A stretch of DNA of 64,000 nt. It comes from Drosophila persimilis. Taxonomy: Eukaryota; Arthropoda; Insecta; Diptera; Drosophilidae. The notes under the pieces are model-generated. The model was not told the DNA's origin. It did no database searches and saw nothing but the letters and a program-made list of their open reading frames with translations. The position numbers were made by a program, and so were the translations under genes. How positions within the stretch are numbered: the stretch's first letter is position 1; the number at the start of each line of letters is the position of its first letter. The stretch spans positions 22,036,001 through 22,100,000 of the forward strand of contig NW_020825289.1 of the NCBI RefSeq assembly GCF_003286085.1, in the 5' to 3' direction. Shown piece after piece: positions 38,601-46,269 of this stretch.

Positions 38601-41600
38601 ACAATACACAGGGACAGGGAAACACAAACACAGAACAAGACACACAACAGGCGGACAATGCCCATGAGGTCTGAGGTGGGGTGGTGTGGTAAAGGGGCAA
38701 TAAAGAGGTGAAGTGAAGGCAAGGACCAGGTAGCCAGAGACAACCACAACAGGAGCAGGAGCTGAGGCAGCAGCAACCAGCAGAAGCCTTACATAATGCC
38801 ACTAAGCAAAAGCCACTCATTCAGGTAATTAGGCTTTGTTGTCCACCTCTCCTGCTGCCTCTGCTGCTGCTGCTGCGCCTCTTCATGGCCACTCCTAGGA
38901 CCTGGATCTGGACCTGGACATCGTCGAGAGCTCTGGCTGCATTGTTCTGCTCTACCTCCACTTCACTCCACTTCACTCCACTCCACTCTGCTCTGTTCTG
39001 TTTGCTGACCAAATATTTCCATTGACTCTGGCTCTGGCACCCGCCCGCCCGTTCAGTGATTGCGTTTGCCTTGGCCGTGCCTTTCCCTATGCTATCTTTT
39101 ACCTTTCCCTCGCTTTCCTGGGAAAACTATGGAGGCCATAGAGCAGTCCACTCACCACTTTCTGTTTTCCCTCCAATTGCAGTGGCGTTCGGGCGTGAAT
39201 GTGCTGCGAAAGAACTCGGTGCGACTGGCGGAGGTCTGGATGGATGAGTACTCGCAGTACTACTACCATCGCATCGGGAACGACAAAGGCGACTGGGGCG
39301 ATGTCAGCGATCGTAAGAAACTGCGGTAAGTTGTGGGGAGGATGAGAACAAGAATTCATCCCAATCACAATTCCAATCCCAATCCCAAATGCTCATCCCA
39401 GGGAGGACCTGCAGTGCAAGAGCTTCAAGTGGTATCTGGACAACATCTATCCCGAGCTCTTCATACCCGGCGATGCGGTGGCCCATGGCGAGGTAAGTCC
39501 TTTGGTTTCCCCAGTGTTGTCAACACCCCCACCCCAATCCCCAATCCCTAGGACCAGCCCCACACCCATCAACTGAAACACTAACCCTGAAAACTGGTTC
39601 CAACCCACACGATATTAATCCCAATTCGCAGATAAGAAACCTAGGTTATGGCGGTCGCACCTGCTTGGACTCTCCAACCGGAAAGAAGCACCAGAAGAAG
39701 GCCGTTGGTCTCTATCCCTGCCATCGCCAGGGCGGCAATCAGGTTTGTTTTGCAACAATCTCAGCAGCCCTGCGACCGCCACAAACTCCGTTCAACAAGC
39801 ACAAGAAAACCGAAAACCGAAAGATACAACCTCTTTGATCCGTACTCCCACTTCGTTGCTACTAAACACTTTGTCCAAAACTAATATCTTTCTATATATA
39901 CATCTGGCAATGTGGTGGCATTCTCCCCAACTCTAAGATTTTATAAGACTCTTTGATCCTTTGCTTTGAACAGCTCTCAGGTCTCAGACCGATCTGAACT
40001 CTCTATGAACTCTACATAAACTTAATTTCCAGATATCAAACATAGCGTCGGGCATGTGCCTAGATGGGCAGGAAAAGCGCGAAGAAGCGGCCACCGTTTC
40101 CGTGTATCAGTGTCACGGCCAAGGAGGAAATCAGGTATCCACATACCGGCCAGAAACGGAGGCATAGGCGGCGACCAGGCGGCCCGCCTGACGGCTGCCC
40201 GGCGCCCCACCTCGTTCTTTTAACATTTACTTTTCTGTTTTCCGCTTTGTTGAAATTTGAGTTTTGTTGGTGTTTTTCTTCGGTTCCTGTTTCCTGATTT
40301 TTGCGCTTATTTAGTGCTTTTCCGCTTCTCGTTTTGTTAATTTTCTGCTTGCCTTTTTGAATACAAACCCAAACCCACATCCAATTGACACTTGACAATA
40401 CACTCCCGCTCCTCCAAGTCACATCATATCACATTATCATCATGGAATAATCCCACTAAAGAGGTTCAGGAACTCTATTAATCCATGCACTAAGTATCCC
40501 TGATTTTTCTAAGAATTTCGATTTGAATTTTTGATGAAAACTTTATAGAATCCCTACAGATTCTATAGCGATCAAGGCTATAGAGAATTTTTGGGATCCA
40601 TCCGTACGTTTTAATCATTATAAAATTGAAAAGTGGTTTAGATTTAACCTCCATATAGCCTCTAAGTACTTTATTTGTTGAAAAGAAAACAATGTCTTTA
40701 CTAGAAGACGTAAACACTCTCTAAATATCACTTTCATTTCTACCAAATGTCTATACCTGAAATCATCTTTAGGCCATAATCATCTAAAGTACAACCTTAG
40801 AAAAATCATATATTCTTTGAAATATTATTTGATAAATCATGAAACCCAACCCCTAATATTCCCACTTATTTTATATTCCGATCTAAGCTTGATTTTATTG
40901 TTACGTTTGGAAAGTTTTTCCTTATTTGGTTTTTTGATTTTTGGTGCCTGTGCCTCCGCCGAAAGGTATTTCAAAAGTGGATCCTCGATAAGAGCTGACA
41001 ACAATAACTGTATTTTTGCCTTTGTTTTTTTGTTATCCATGTGAAAGTTCTGCGGTTTTGAGCACTAATTTTGACGGAGTTTGTGGCTAGTGTAATAAAT
41101 TTTAGTATCGTATCGAAAATAATGTGGAGTGAAAGCATTTCATATTCAATTTACAATTTACAATTTGTTTGCATATCATAAGTGAAGGTATTTATCCGCA
41201 ATTGTTGCCAAGCCAAGGCAAAAATTGCATTGACAATTTAACAGTTTTACAGGATACATACAATCAGATACAATCGCATAAAACACACACATTTACATTT
41301 ACATTCACACGAACACGCACATTGACAGACACTTATTTGAGGGTATTTTTGGTCGATTTATGCCATGTCACACAGAAATTAATTAAAACGCAATCATAAA
41401 TAAAACTCTGAATGATAAATCATTTGCATCGCTTTGGCTTCAGCTGCTGAGAGGTTGATTTTTTGTTGTCGTGTTGTGCGGCAACAACTAATGTTACAAC
41501 AACAACAACAACAACAGTTACAAAAAAGCACTAACGAGAACACTTGCAACAGCACACAGAGCTTCTGCTGCTGTTGCTGCTGCAAAAACACCAATTACGA

Positions 41601-44306
41601 CTGCCATCGACAGAAACTTCAAAAAGAAAATAGAGAAACCGACACAAATTGCACGCGCATGAGCAACAAAAACAGTTACAACTGTGAAAACTACAACAAA
41701 ATTCAGAAATTCAACAACTTTGACAGACAATAACGATAATTTCAATAGCATTAAACATCAAAAGGGCTCTTCAAAAAGCATTGCTTTTAGAATTACAGCA
41801 ATGGGATAAGCTAAAACAACAACACTAAGACAACTATTGGAATCACAACAGAAAAATCCTGAAATTTCTCCAACAGCAGAACTTCTTCACCAACAATTCG
41901 AGGGTCCACGAAAGAAAGACAAACAAAAAACCCGATTTAGAAACAAGAATTTTTGACAACTTAACAAGAAACAGAGGGCGACCCACACAACTCGGCAACA
42001 GACCAAACTACAGGCGAATGAACTGCAACAGACAATAGAATCCTTTACAACACACACACACACACACACAAGCGCGCGCGCAAACACACACAGATACTGT
42101 GCCAATGTTTGCGTGAGGCTATGGTATATTCAGCATTTAAATGGGGGGAAAGTGTTGACCCCGTTCTACTGTCCGACCGACGCGTCGCGCTCCCTCGCTT
42201 CGAAATTGTCGTCCCAGACAGACGGCAGCAAACAACAACTACAATGGCATTCGCCACGCCTACAACCATTCACCGCGCCTCCCCATGTACACACACGCAC
42301 ACACACATACAAATGGTGAGAGTGCAACAAAATAGAAACCGCATCCAAGTTGGAAAAGCGGCTGCGAATGAAATAATCAACATTTGCAAAGCAGTCGCAA
42401 AAAGTGCGGAAGGAAAATGCGGGCCTAAACTCGTGGGCGTTTGAGCACGGAGGCGTGGTTTTTTTTCGAAAATTTTAATTTTGCATATCGGAGCGATTGC
42501 ATGTGCACCGGCCAGCAGTTGGCCGGGGGACAAAGGATTGCCGTGAAGAGAATACGTCAAAGGATATGAATCCGGTAACCAGGAGGCTAAAACTTGTTCT
42601 ACCACTGGCCGAATGTCCACATAATGTAAGAGCTCCGCCCATGAAAACGCGACTGGGCCAGGACAAATACGAGTACGGAGAACGAAGTACGGAGTGCGAA
42701 GTATCTGTGTGCCGGCAGAAAACAAATTGGTTCAGCGAGAGAGCATAAAAAAACAAAAAAGGAAAGCTAACCTTTGCGTTCGAAAGTGCTAGATACCCTT
42801 GCAGGTCAAATAAACTGTAGGGGAATGCAAGAGACTAGGTTTTTTTGTACATTAAAGCTCTTTTCGAGGCTGTTCCACATGCCTTATGTATCAACATGGG
42901 ATCAGAATCATACTACCCCGTTTCGAGGGTATAAAGAGAGCTAAATAAAATATACGCTAGATAAAAAAGAAAAATATAAAACGACATGCAAAAAATGTAA
43001 TTAAAAACGCATCACGCACACAGAGGGGGAAAGCAATGAAGGCATGACGGAATGGGGGAAAGGAAATGGAAAAGAAATGCAAATCGCGAACACCAAGGGT
43101 GACAAGGGAGTGGGTGAGCAGTGGGGTAGTGGGTGGGTGGATGCCAGGACAAAATAATAAGCAAGGATGAATATGAAGTAGATAGTTCTCTATCCGCAAG
43201 GAGGAGAAGCGTCCTTGGGAAGCCTACGTGACACAACTGTAAGACAGCTCTTGTAGAAATCATTGGAGGGATTTCCGCTCATTCTACCCGAACGAAGGGG
43301 GAACTGTAACGAAAACGAGATACTCGATGGAACTCAAATTTTGAAAGTCGACTGTTAAAACAATAACTGTAATTATCCGTGCAATGGGGGCCGCCTCCGT
43401 CCACCCCACCATTGAATGGCTCATCATTATTCCTGGCATTATTCCTGGTAGTCCTGGCAGCATTATAAAACGAATAAAGAAGGGGAGGAAAGGGAGACTG
43501 TATGGACAGCAGGCGCGGAAACGGAAATGGTAGCAACACCAAATGGCGGCTGGTCACGACCTACCAACGAGAGCAAGTGTGGGAGGGAATGAGGGCTGTA
43601 GAGCAGGGCAAACAAAGGCATTTTCAGCGGGCCGCAGAATCAAAACGGGATTCAGAAGCCTGGTTCCGAGGTCCCTGCCATCTGGAATTGGCAACGTGGC
43701 TCAAATTATAAATAATCATGACCAGACTCACACAGACGCACCCATGCAGTGGACAGAACCTTAAATACACACACACACAATCACACAAAGCCACATACAC
43801 AGAAACAGAGCTGCTTTTTGGCATTTAGTTGAATAAAACATTAATCTGTAATAAGATGTGAGATTGTAGTCCTGTAGTGCTGGAAAAACTTTTGGCTTGG
43901 CAGTTGGCAGACCCACGCATCCGCATCCATCGCAATTTATATTAATGTGATCCCTTTCCTTCTCCCGTTCCCCTGCAGTACTGGATGCTGAGCAAGGTGG
44001 GGGAAATACGACGCGACGACTACTGCTTAGACTATGCCGGCAAGGAAGTGATACTCTATTCGTGCCACGGCGGCAAGGGAAATCAGGTGATGTTGCAGGG
44101 ATATTTTTTAATGGGACACCCAACTAATCGAAGCTCAATTTCAGTTTTGGACATATCGTGAGAACACCAAGCAACTGCATCACGGCACCTCCGGCAAGTG
44201 TCTGTCCATCAGCGAGAAGAAGGATCAGCTGCTCATGGAGGAATGCAGCCAGTCCCTGACTCGACAGGAATGGTTGCTGGAGAGCTACGATAGCTCCAAA
44301 TTGTGA
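11459..44306 (+). CDS. Pgant9: Polypeptide N-acetylgalactosaminyltransferase 9, full coding span (10 coding exons used per transcript)
   Basis: Type II Golgi membrane enzyme of glycosyltransferase family 27. It transfers GalNAc from UDP-GalNAc to Ser/Thr, the first step of mucin-type O-glycosylation. Joined exons are 11459-11873, 17654-18022, 18097-18261, 19490-19683, 37177-37395, 39183-39325, 39402-39492, then 39632-39742 OR 40033-40134, then 43979-44086 and 44145-44306. All junctions are GT..AG and frame-consistent, giving 658 aa (first alternative) or 655 aa (second). Visible features: a membrane anchor at residues about 11-31; a low-complexity stem to about 180; the GT-A catalytic domain, with metal-binding DSH at 309-311 and the Gal/GalNAc-T motif WGGENLE at 417-423 leading to VGHIFRK at 443-449; and a C-terminal ricin-type lectin domain of three repeats. 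The paired alternative first lectin repeats identify it as Pgant9. Idgf6 lies antisense inside intron 4. Confidence 0.95.
11874..17653 (+). other. Pgant9 intron 1 (5.8 kb)
   Basis: GTGAGA donor at 11874 and CAG acceptor ending at 17653. I see no further gene in it. It holds GCACCCT (12321-12350), CA (12516-12536), GGA (13732-13766), CAT (13912-13945), CAG (17140-17169) and CT-rich (17462-17515) repeats. It also holds one copy of the recurrent CGCATACGC element at 15553-15571 and a possible small inverted-repeat element at 13092-13280. The long open frames here are microsatellite artefacts. Confidence 0.8.
13912..13945. repeat. (CAT)n microsatellite
   Basis: Pure CAT run inside Pgant9 intron 1. 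Confidence 0.95.
17654..18022 (+). CDS. Pgant9: Pgant9 coding exon 2: start of the catalytic domain
   Basis: Residues 139-261 plus one base. The acceptor is a pyrimidine tract ending in TTGCAG, and the donor GTGAGT begins at 18023. It contains [18 protein letters not shown] at 224-241, the conserved opening of the GT27 catalytic fold, and the ILVDDYSD strand at 253-260 that contributes to nucleotide-sugar binding. Joining to exon 3 creates the expected DMPHLK sequence, which confirms the phase-1 junction. Confidence 0.95.
18097..18261 (+). CDS. Pgant9: Pgant9 coding exon 3: DSH metal-binding motif
   Basis: Residues 262-316 plus one base. A short 74-nt intron precedes it (TTTTAG acceptor), and the donor GTGAGC begins at 18262. 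The DSH triplet at residues 309-311 is the DxH motif that coordinates Mn2+ and the UDP phosphates in this family. It sits next to the conserved C-E-C sequence, so the enzyme should be catalytically competent. Confidence 0.95.
18262..19489 (+). other. Pgant9 intron 3 with an internal degenerate duplication
   Basis: A 1.2 kb intron without coding content. Its first part holds two diverged copies of a roughly 140-bp segment (18284-18425 and 18440-18597), each starting with a short hairpin-like GCCTG/CAGGC sequence and sharing TTAATTTGTAG. The remainder is AT-rich and featureless to me. Confidence 0.6.
18284..18597. repeat. diverged tandem duplication of about 140 bp
   Basis: Copy 1 is 18284-18425 and copy 2 is 18440-18597. 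Both begin with GCCTGRAAGYAGGCAACA and contain TTAATTTGTAG(A/C)ATAC followed by CTTTTGGG-like sequence. Confidence 0.65.
19490..19683 (+). CDS. Pgant9: Pgant9 coding exon 4: catalytic domain
   Basis: Residues 317-381, starting [10 protein letters not shown] directly after the metal-binding motif. The acceptor is TTCGCAG and the donor GTGAGTA begins at 19684. The exon ends in phase 0 with Asn381, and joining to exon 5 gives [17 protein letters not shown], the expected family sequence around the acceptor-substrate loop. Confidence 0.95.
20576..20605. repeat. (CA)n microsatellite
   Basis: Pure CA run inside Pgant9 intron 4. Confidence 0.95.
24300..24305 (-). terminator. Idgf6: poly(A) signal of Idgf6
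   Basis: AATAAA on the minus strand (TTTATT on +), about 95 nt after the stop codon. Confidence 0.55.
24399..25051 (-). CDS. Idgf6: Idgf6 coding exon 3 (GH18 barrel second half)
   Basis: 653 nt after a 70-nt intron. It encodes [20 protein letters not shown], the YGRPWKL block and the C terminus [12 protein letters not shown], then TAA (24401-24399 on the minus strand). The open frame on the + strand across 24363-25055 is a shadow of this exon. Confidence 0.95.
24399..26013 (-). CDS. Idgf6: Imaginal disc growth factor 6, chitinase-like secreted protein (3 coding exons)
   Basis: Secreted glycoside hydrolase family 18 (chitinase-like) protein that lacks chitinase activity. IDGFs promote cell growth and support cuticle and extracellular-matrix formation. 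Coding exons are complement(25866-26013), (25122-25697) and (24399-25051), giving 458 aa, close to the usual 440-455. A signal peptide covers residues 1-20. GH18 blocks include KHLVCYYDS at 35-43 and [11 protein letters not shown] at 113-123. The catalytic-site sequence [11 protein letters not shown] lies at 163-173, where the catalytic Glu is replaced by Gln171, the known IDGF hallmark. Compared with my memory of the D. melanogaster protein it is nearly colinear. It is nested antisense in intron 4 of Pgant9. Confidence 0.95.
25122..25697 (-). CDS. Idgf6: Idgf6 coding exon 2 (GH18 barrel first half)
   Basis: 576 nt following a 168-nt intron. It carries the SVGG block and the altered catalytic motif ending in Gln171. 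It ends NVNSS plus one base, with donor GTACGT. Confidence 0.95.
25866..26013 (-). CDS. Idgf6: Idgf6 coding exon 1 (signal peptide)
   Basis: ATG at 26013-26011 (complement) starts [20 protein letters not shown], a clean signal peptide, then a Gln/Gly-rich linker and [10 protein letters not shown]. It is 148 nt and ends one base into Gly50. Donor GTGAGT on the minus strand. Confidence 0.94.
27641..27780. repeat. degenerate 38-bp tandem repeat, about 3.5 copies
   Basis: Units share TCCYC followed by AAATATAAT (or TTTAAT), then an AAAGCAGAGG-like end. Examples lie at 27641, 27680, 27717 and 27754. It is intronic with no coding potential. Confidence 0.75.
30421..30448. repeat. (CAG)n microsatellite
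   Basis: About nine CAG units. Similar runs occur at 17140-17169, 22108-22125, 44380-44410 and, as CTG, at 4834-4858 and 35607-35627. Confidence 0.9.
37177..37395 (+). CDS. Pgant9: Pgant9 coding exon 5: Gal/GalNAc-T motif
   Basis: Residues 382-454, 73 whole codons with phase 0 at both ends. It contains [14 protein letters not shown] (391-404), [13 protein letters not shown] (417-429) and [12 protein letters not shown] (443-454). These are hallmark blocks of GT27 enzymes and carry the acceptor- and donor-site residues. Confidence 0.96.
37396..39182 (+). other. Pgant9 intron 5 (1.8 kb)
   Basis: Donor GTAAGT at 37396 and acceptor CAG ending at 39182. It contains a CACCC/CACAC-rich stretch near 37800-37865 and a TGCCAC-type repeat near 38020-38045. 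The 221-codon open frame starting at 37491 is intronic and low complexity. I see no other feature. Confidence 0.7.
39183..39325 (+). CDS. Pgant9: Pgant9 coding exon 6: end of catalytic domain
   Basis: Continues [20 protein letters not shown] and the following YYYHR segment, a well-conserved region just before the lectin linker. It is 143 nt long, so it ends two bases into an Arg codon that is completed by exon 7. Donor GTAAGT at 39326. Confidence 0.95.
39402..39492 (+). CDS. Pgant9: Pgant9 coding exon 7: linker to the lectin domain
   Basis: A 91-nt exon after a 76-nt intron. It encodes [20 protein letters not shown] and ends AHGE in phase 0 (residue 532). The [15 protein letters not shown] block is the conserved hinge between the catalytic and lectin domains. 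Its GTAAGT donor must be joined to one of two alternative exons downstream. Confidence 0.95.
39632..39742 (+). CDS. Pgant9: Pgant9 alternative lectin exon, basic form (9A-like)
   Basis: 37 codons (residues 533-569), phase 0 at both ends. It encodes the alpha repeat of the ricin-type lectin domain with the CLD motif and a [10 protein letters not shown] end. The loop between them is strongly basic: GKKHQKK. The donor, CAG followed by GTTTGT, departs from the consensus, as is common in regulated exons. From published work on Drosophila Pgant9 I recall two isoforms that differ in the charge of exactly this loop, which changes substrate preference and secretory-granule shape. The assignment of this exon to isoform A is from memory. 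Confidence 0.9.
40033..40134 (+). CDS. Pgant9: Pgant9 alternative lectin exon, acidic form (9B-like)
   Basis: 34 codons, phase 0 at both ends, homologous to the preceding exon: a CLD motif and a [10 protein letters not shown] end around a loop reading GQEKREEA, which is net acidic. It is separated from the basic exon by 290 nt. The donor GTATCC is also off-consensus. The two exons are evidently a tandem duplication of one lectin repeat used as alternatives. Nothing in the reading frame forbids inclusion of both. Confidence 0.9.
40135..43978 (+). other. Pgant9 penultimate large intron (3.8 kb)
   Basis: No coding exon is supportable. It holds a CAA tract (41496-41516), a CA/CG tract (42049-42080) and a possible small inverted-repeat element at 42793-42932. 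It may also contain sequences that choose between the two upstream alternative exons, but none can be identified by eye. Confidence 0.65.
42049..42080. repeat. (CA)n plus (GC)n microsatellite
   Basis: A CA run followed by GCGCGCGC, an alternating purine-pyrimidine tract able to adopt Z-DNA. Confidence 0.85.
43979..44086 (+). CDS. Pgant9: Pgant9 lectin beta repeat exon
   Basis: 36 codons, phase 0, beginning [19 protein letters not shown] and ending SCHGGKGNQ. As with the other lectin repeats, the exon boundary falls inside the GNQ/xW motif, so each repeat is one exon. The donor is GTGATG, a weak match to consensus. Confidence 0.94.
44145..44306 (+). CDS. Pgant9: Pgant9 last coding exon: lectin gamma repeat and stop
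   Basis: 54 codons including TGA at 44304-44306. It begins [19 protein letters not shown] and ends [12 protein letters not shown], with the cysteine spacing of the third lectin repeat. A 58-nt intron separates it from the beta exon. Confidence 0.94.
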   Translation, partial: FWTYRENTKQLHHGTSGKCLSISEKKDQLLMEECSQSLTRQEWLLESYDSSKL

Positions 44307-45980
44307 GGCTACTTCTATGCGAGGGGCAACGTCCTGTTGCCCACTTCGCAGCGCCATCGACAACGAGACAGGCGAGCATAGCAGCAGCGGCAGCAGCAGC
44401 AGAAGCAGAAACAGCAACAAAAGCGGCATTGGAAAGTGGAGTCAGAGTGGAAACAGGAGTTGGAATAGATTTTCCCCTTTTCTATTCCAGGCATGTGCAA
44501 TACGCAGGAAAATGTAGGGAGAATGGGGGAGTTTGTCATCAGCATTAGTTTGCCATGCTATATAAATATGATTAAATTTTATATGTTTCCAAGCAACATA
44601 ATATATGTTACATAGCTATAAGAAACACACACAGATCTACAGAGAGATAGACATACAGACGAACAGACACTTACACTTAAAAAAAAGAGAACGACTGCTG
44701 TACAGTAGCTATAAGTTTTGTAGGCCTAAAGTCAGGATGACTTTGGGGCCGTTAGGTTAGAATCAAGCCAAGACAAGTGCTGGCAAAAAAGAAAAACAAG
44801 AAGTCGTAGCGCAATTTTTGCATTTACATTTGTAAACGTTTAGCACAATTTATGGAAAGTGTGTTGGATGATCCAACGGAGAGCGTACGATCCTACGATT
44901 TCAGATTAATATTTATGAATTATGAATTTTATATATTGTCATCAAATGGCTCTACGAAAGCCCCATTCCAAATATGTGTCTAGTGCGTAAGCTTTAGGCT
45001 AAGAGTCTAGGTCGGAAAGCATTCGGTGATAGCCTTTGTTTTGCCTGTATTGTACGCCCCGCCCCGCAGCATTCCCACTTACCACTAATCTATTTACCTA
45101 CCTACTCCTTCCTATATTGCATCTATATGGAAAGAATTATCTTTAGATGGCACACCAAAATTTTGAACTTATTTATTTTTACGACTCGATGAGGCGTGAC
45201 GGTGAAGTTTGTGTTTTTTAATTTGTAAAGTGCGCTGGAGACGCCTTATGCCAAATTATGTATTGTATATTTAGATGTTTAGTTTTTGCTCTTGTGTATC
45301 CGTAGGTTTTTATTTTGTTGAGTTCGTTTAGTTCTCAAGACGACAACATATCCTATGCGTTGGACACAGCCAGCTTGTAGTAGTACTTACAATATCAGTT
45401 TCCAGACTACAGATAGGTCTGAGCAAATCTTAGAGTTAGTTAATGCGAATGTGCATAGTGCCTTCTACTTATAACGGACACACACTTATCCATATACTAT
45501 ATATCGCAATCGTTCATCGAACATGCGATGAACATGCGATGCTACTCCTGTAGCATTAGTTTAGGTCACAATCACAGCGACTGTGTATATACTGTACTGT
45601 ACAATTTCATATCGCATCCTGCAGAATGTGTACATAACCATGGATTAAATACTGTTTTATTCGAGACTAAAGCGCACATACTATACCATACATAGCATCC
45701 ACTAAATACCACTAACCAGAATTGGTGGATGCAACGCTTCTACGGAATGCATGCGAATCTTCATTTGCTATTTTTCACACAAAACGCTTCACATCACACA
45801 TGCGGCATTTACAATTTAGCGTACGAAACCCCGAAGCCATAGGAAGTGGTCGAGAAACGTTTTTTTAACTTAAACCTTAAAGAATAATGTACTAAGCGCG
45901 TAGTGAATGTGTAGTAATGAATCGAAATTGTACAAGGCAACAGATGCAGTTATGAATAAACTATTTGAAAGTAAACTAAA
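44307..45980 (+). other. Pgant9: Pgant9 3' untranslated region
   Basis: From the stop codon to just past the AATAAA at 45955-45960. An earlier ATTAAA near 44571 could give a short form. The UTR starts with a CAG/CAA-rich stretch (about 44378-44425). It holds two perfect Pumilio-type words (TGTATATA at 45584, TGTACATA at 45629) and an AU-rich TTATTTATTT near 45170. No open frame of note. Confidence 0.75.
45955..45960 (+). terminator. Pgant9: poly(A) signal of Pgant9
   Basis: AATAAA 1.65 kb after the stop, the best candidate for the main cleavage signal. It lies before the start of the inverted repeat. Confidence 0.6.
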
Positions 45981-46269
45981 TTTCCGATTTATGTTATTAT
46001 ATATGAAGGAAATATATATACCGGAAAGAATATATGTAATAGATTTCAAATAGATTCCAAAAATACATGCTGTGGCGCCCCTACAGCCACTGACAAAACT
46101 AAGCTGGTCGAAAACTTTGCTAACTGGTTGTCGTACCAGCTACGCTGCAACGTAATATTCTTACCAAATTAGCAACAACTTAGTCGCCACCCAAAAGTAT
46201 GACATTGATTGTTTTATATTTGCAGAGCCAATTTGAACTGTTTTGCCATGCTTATGCATAAACGCCAGA

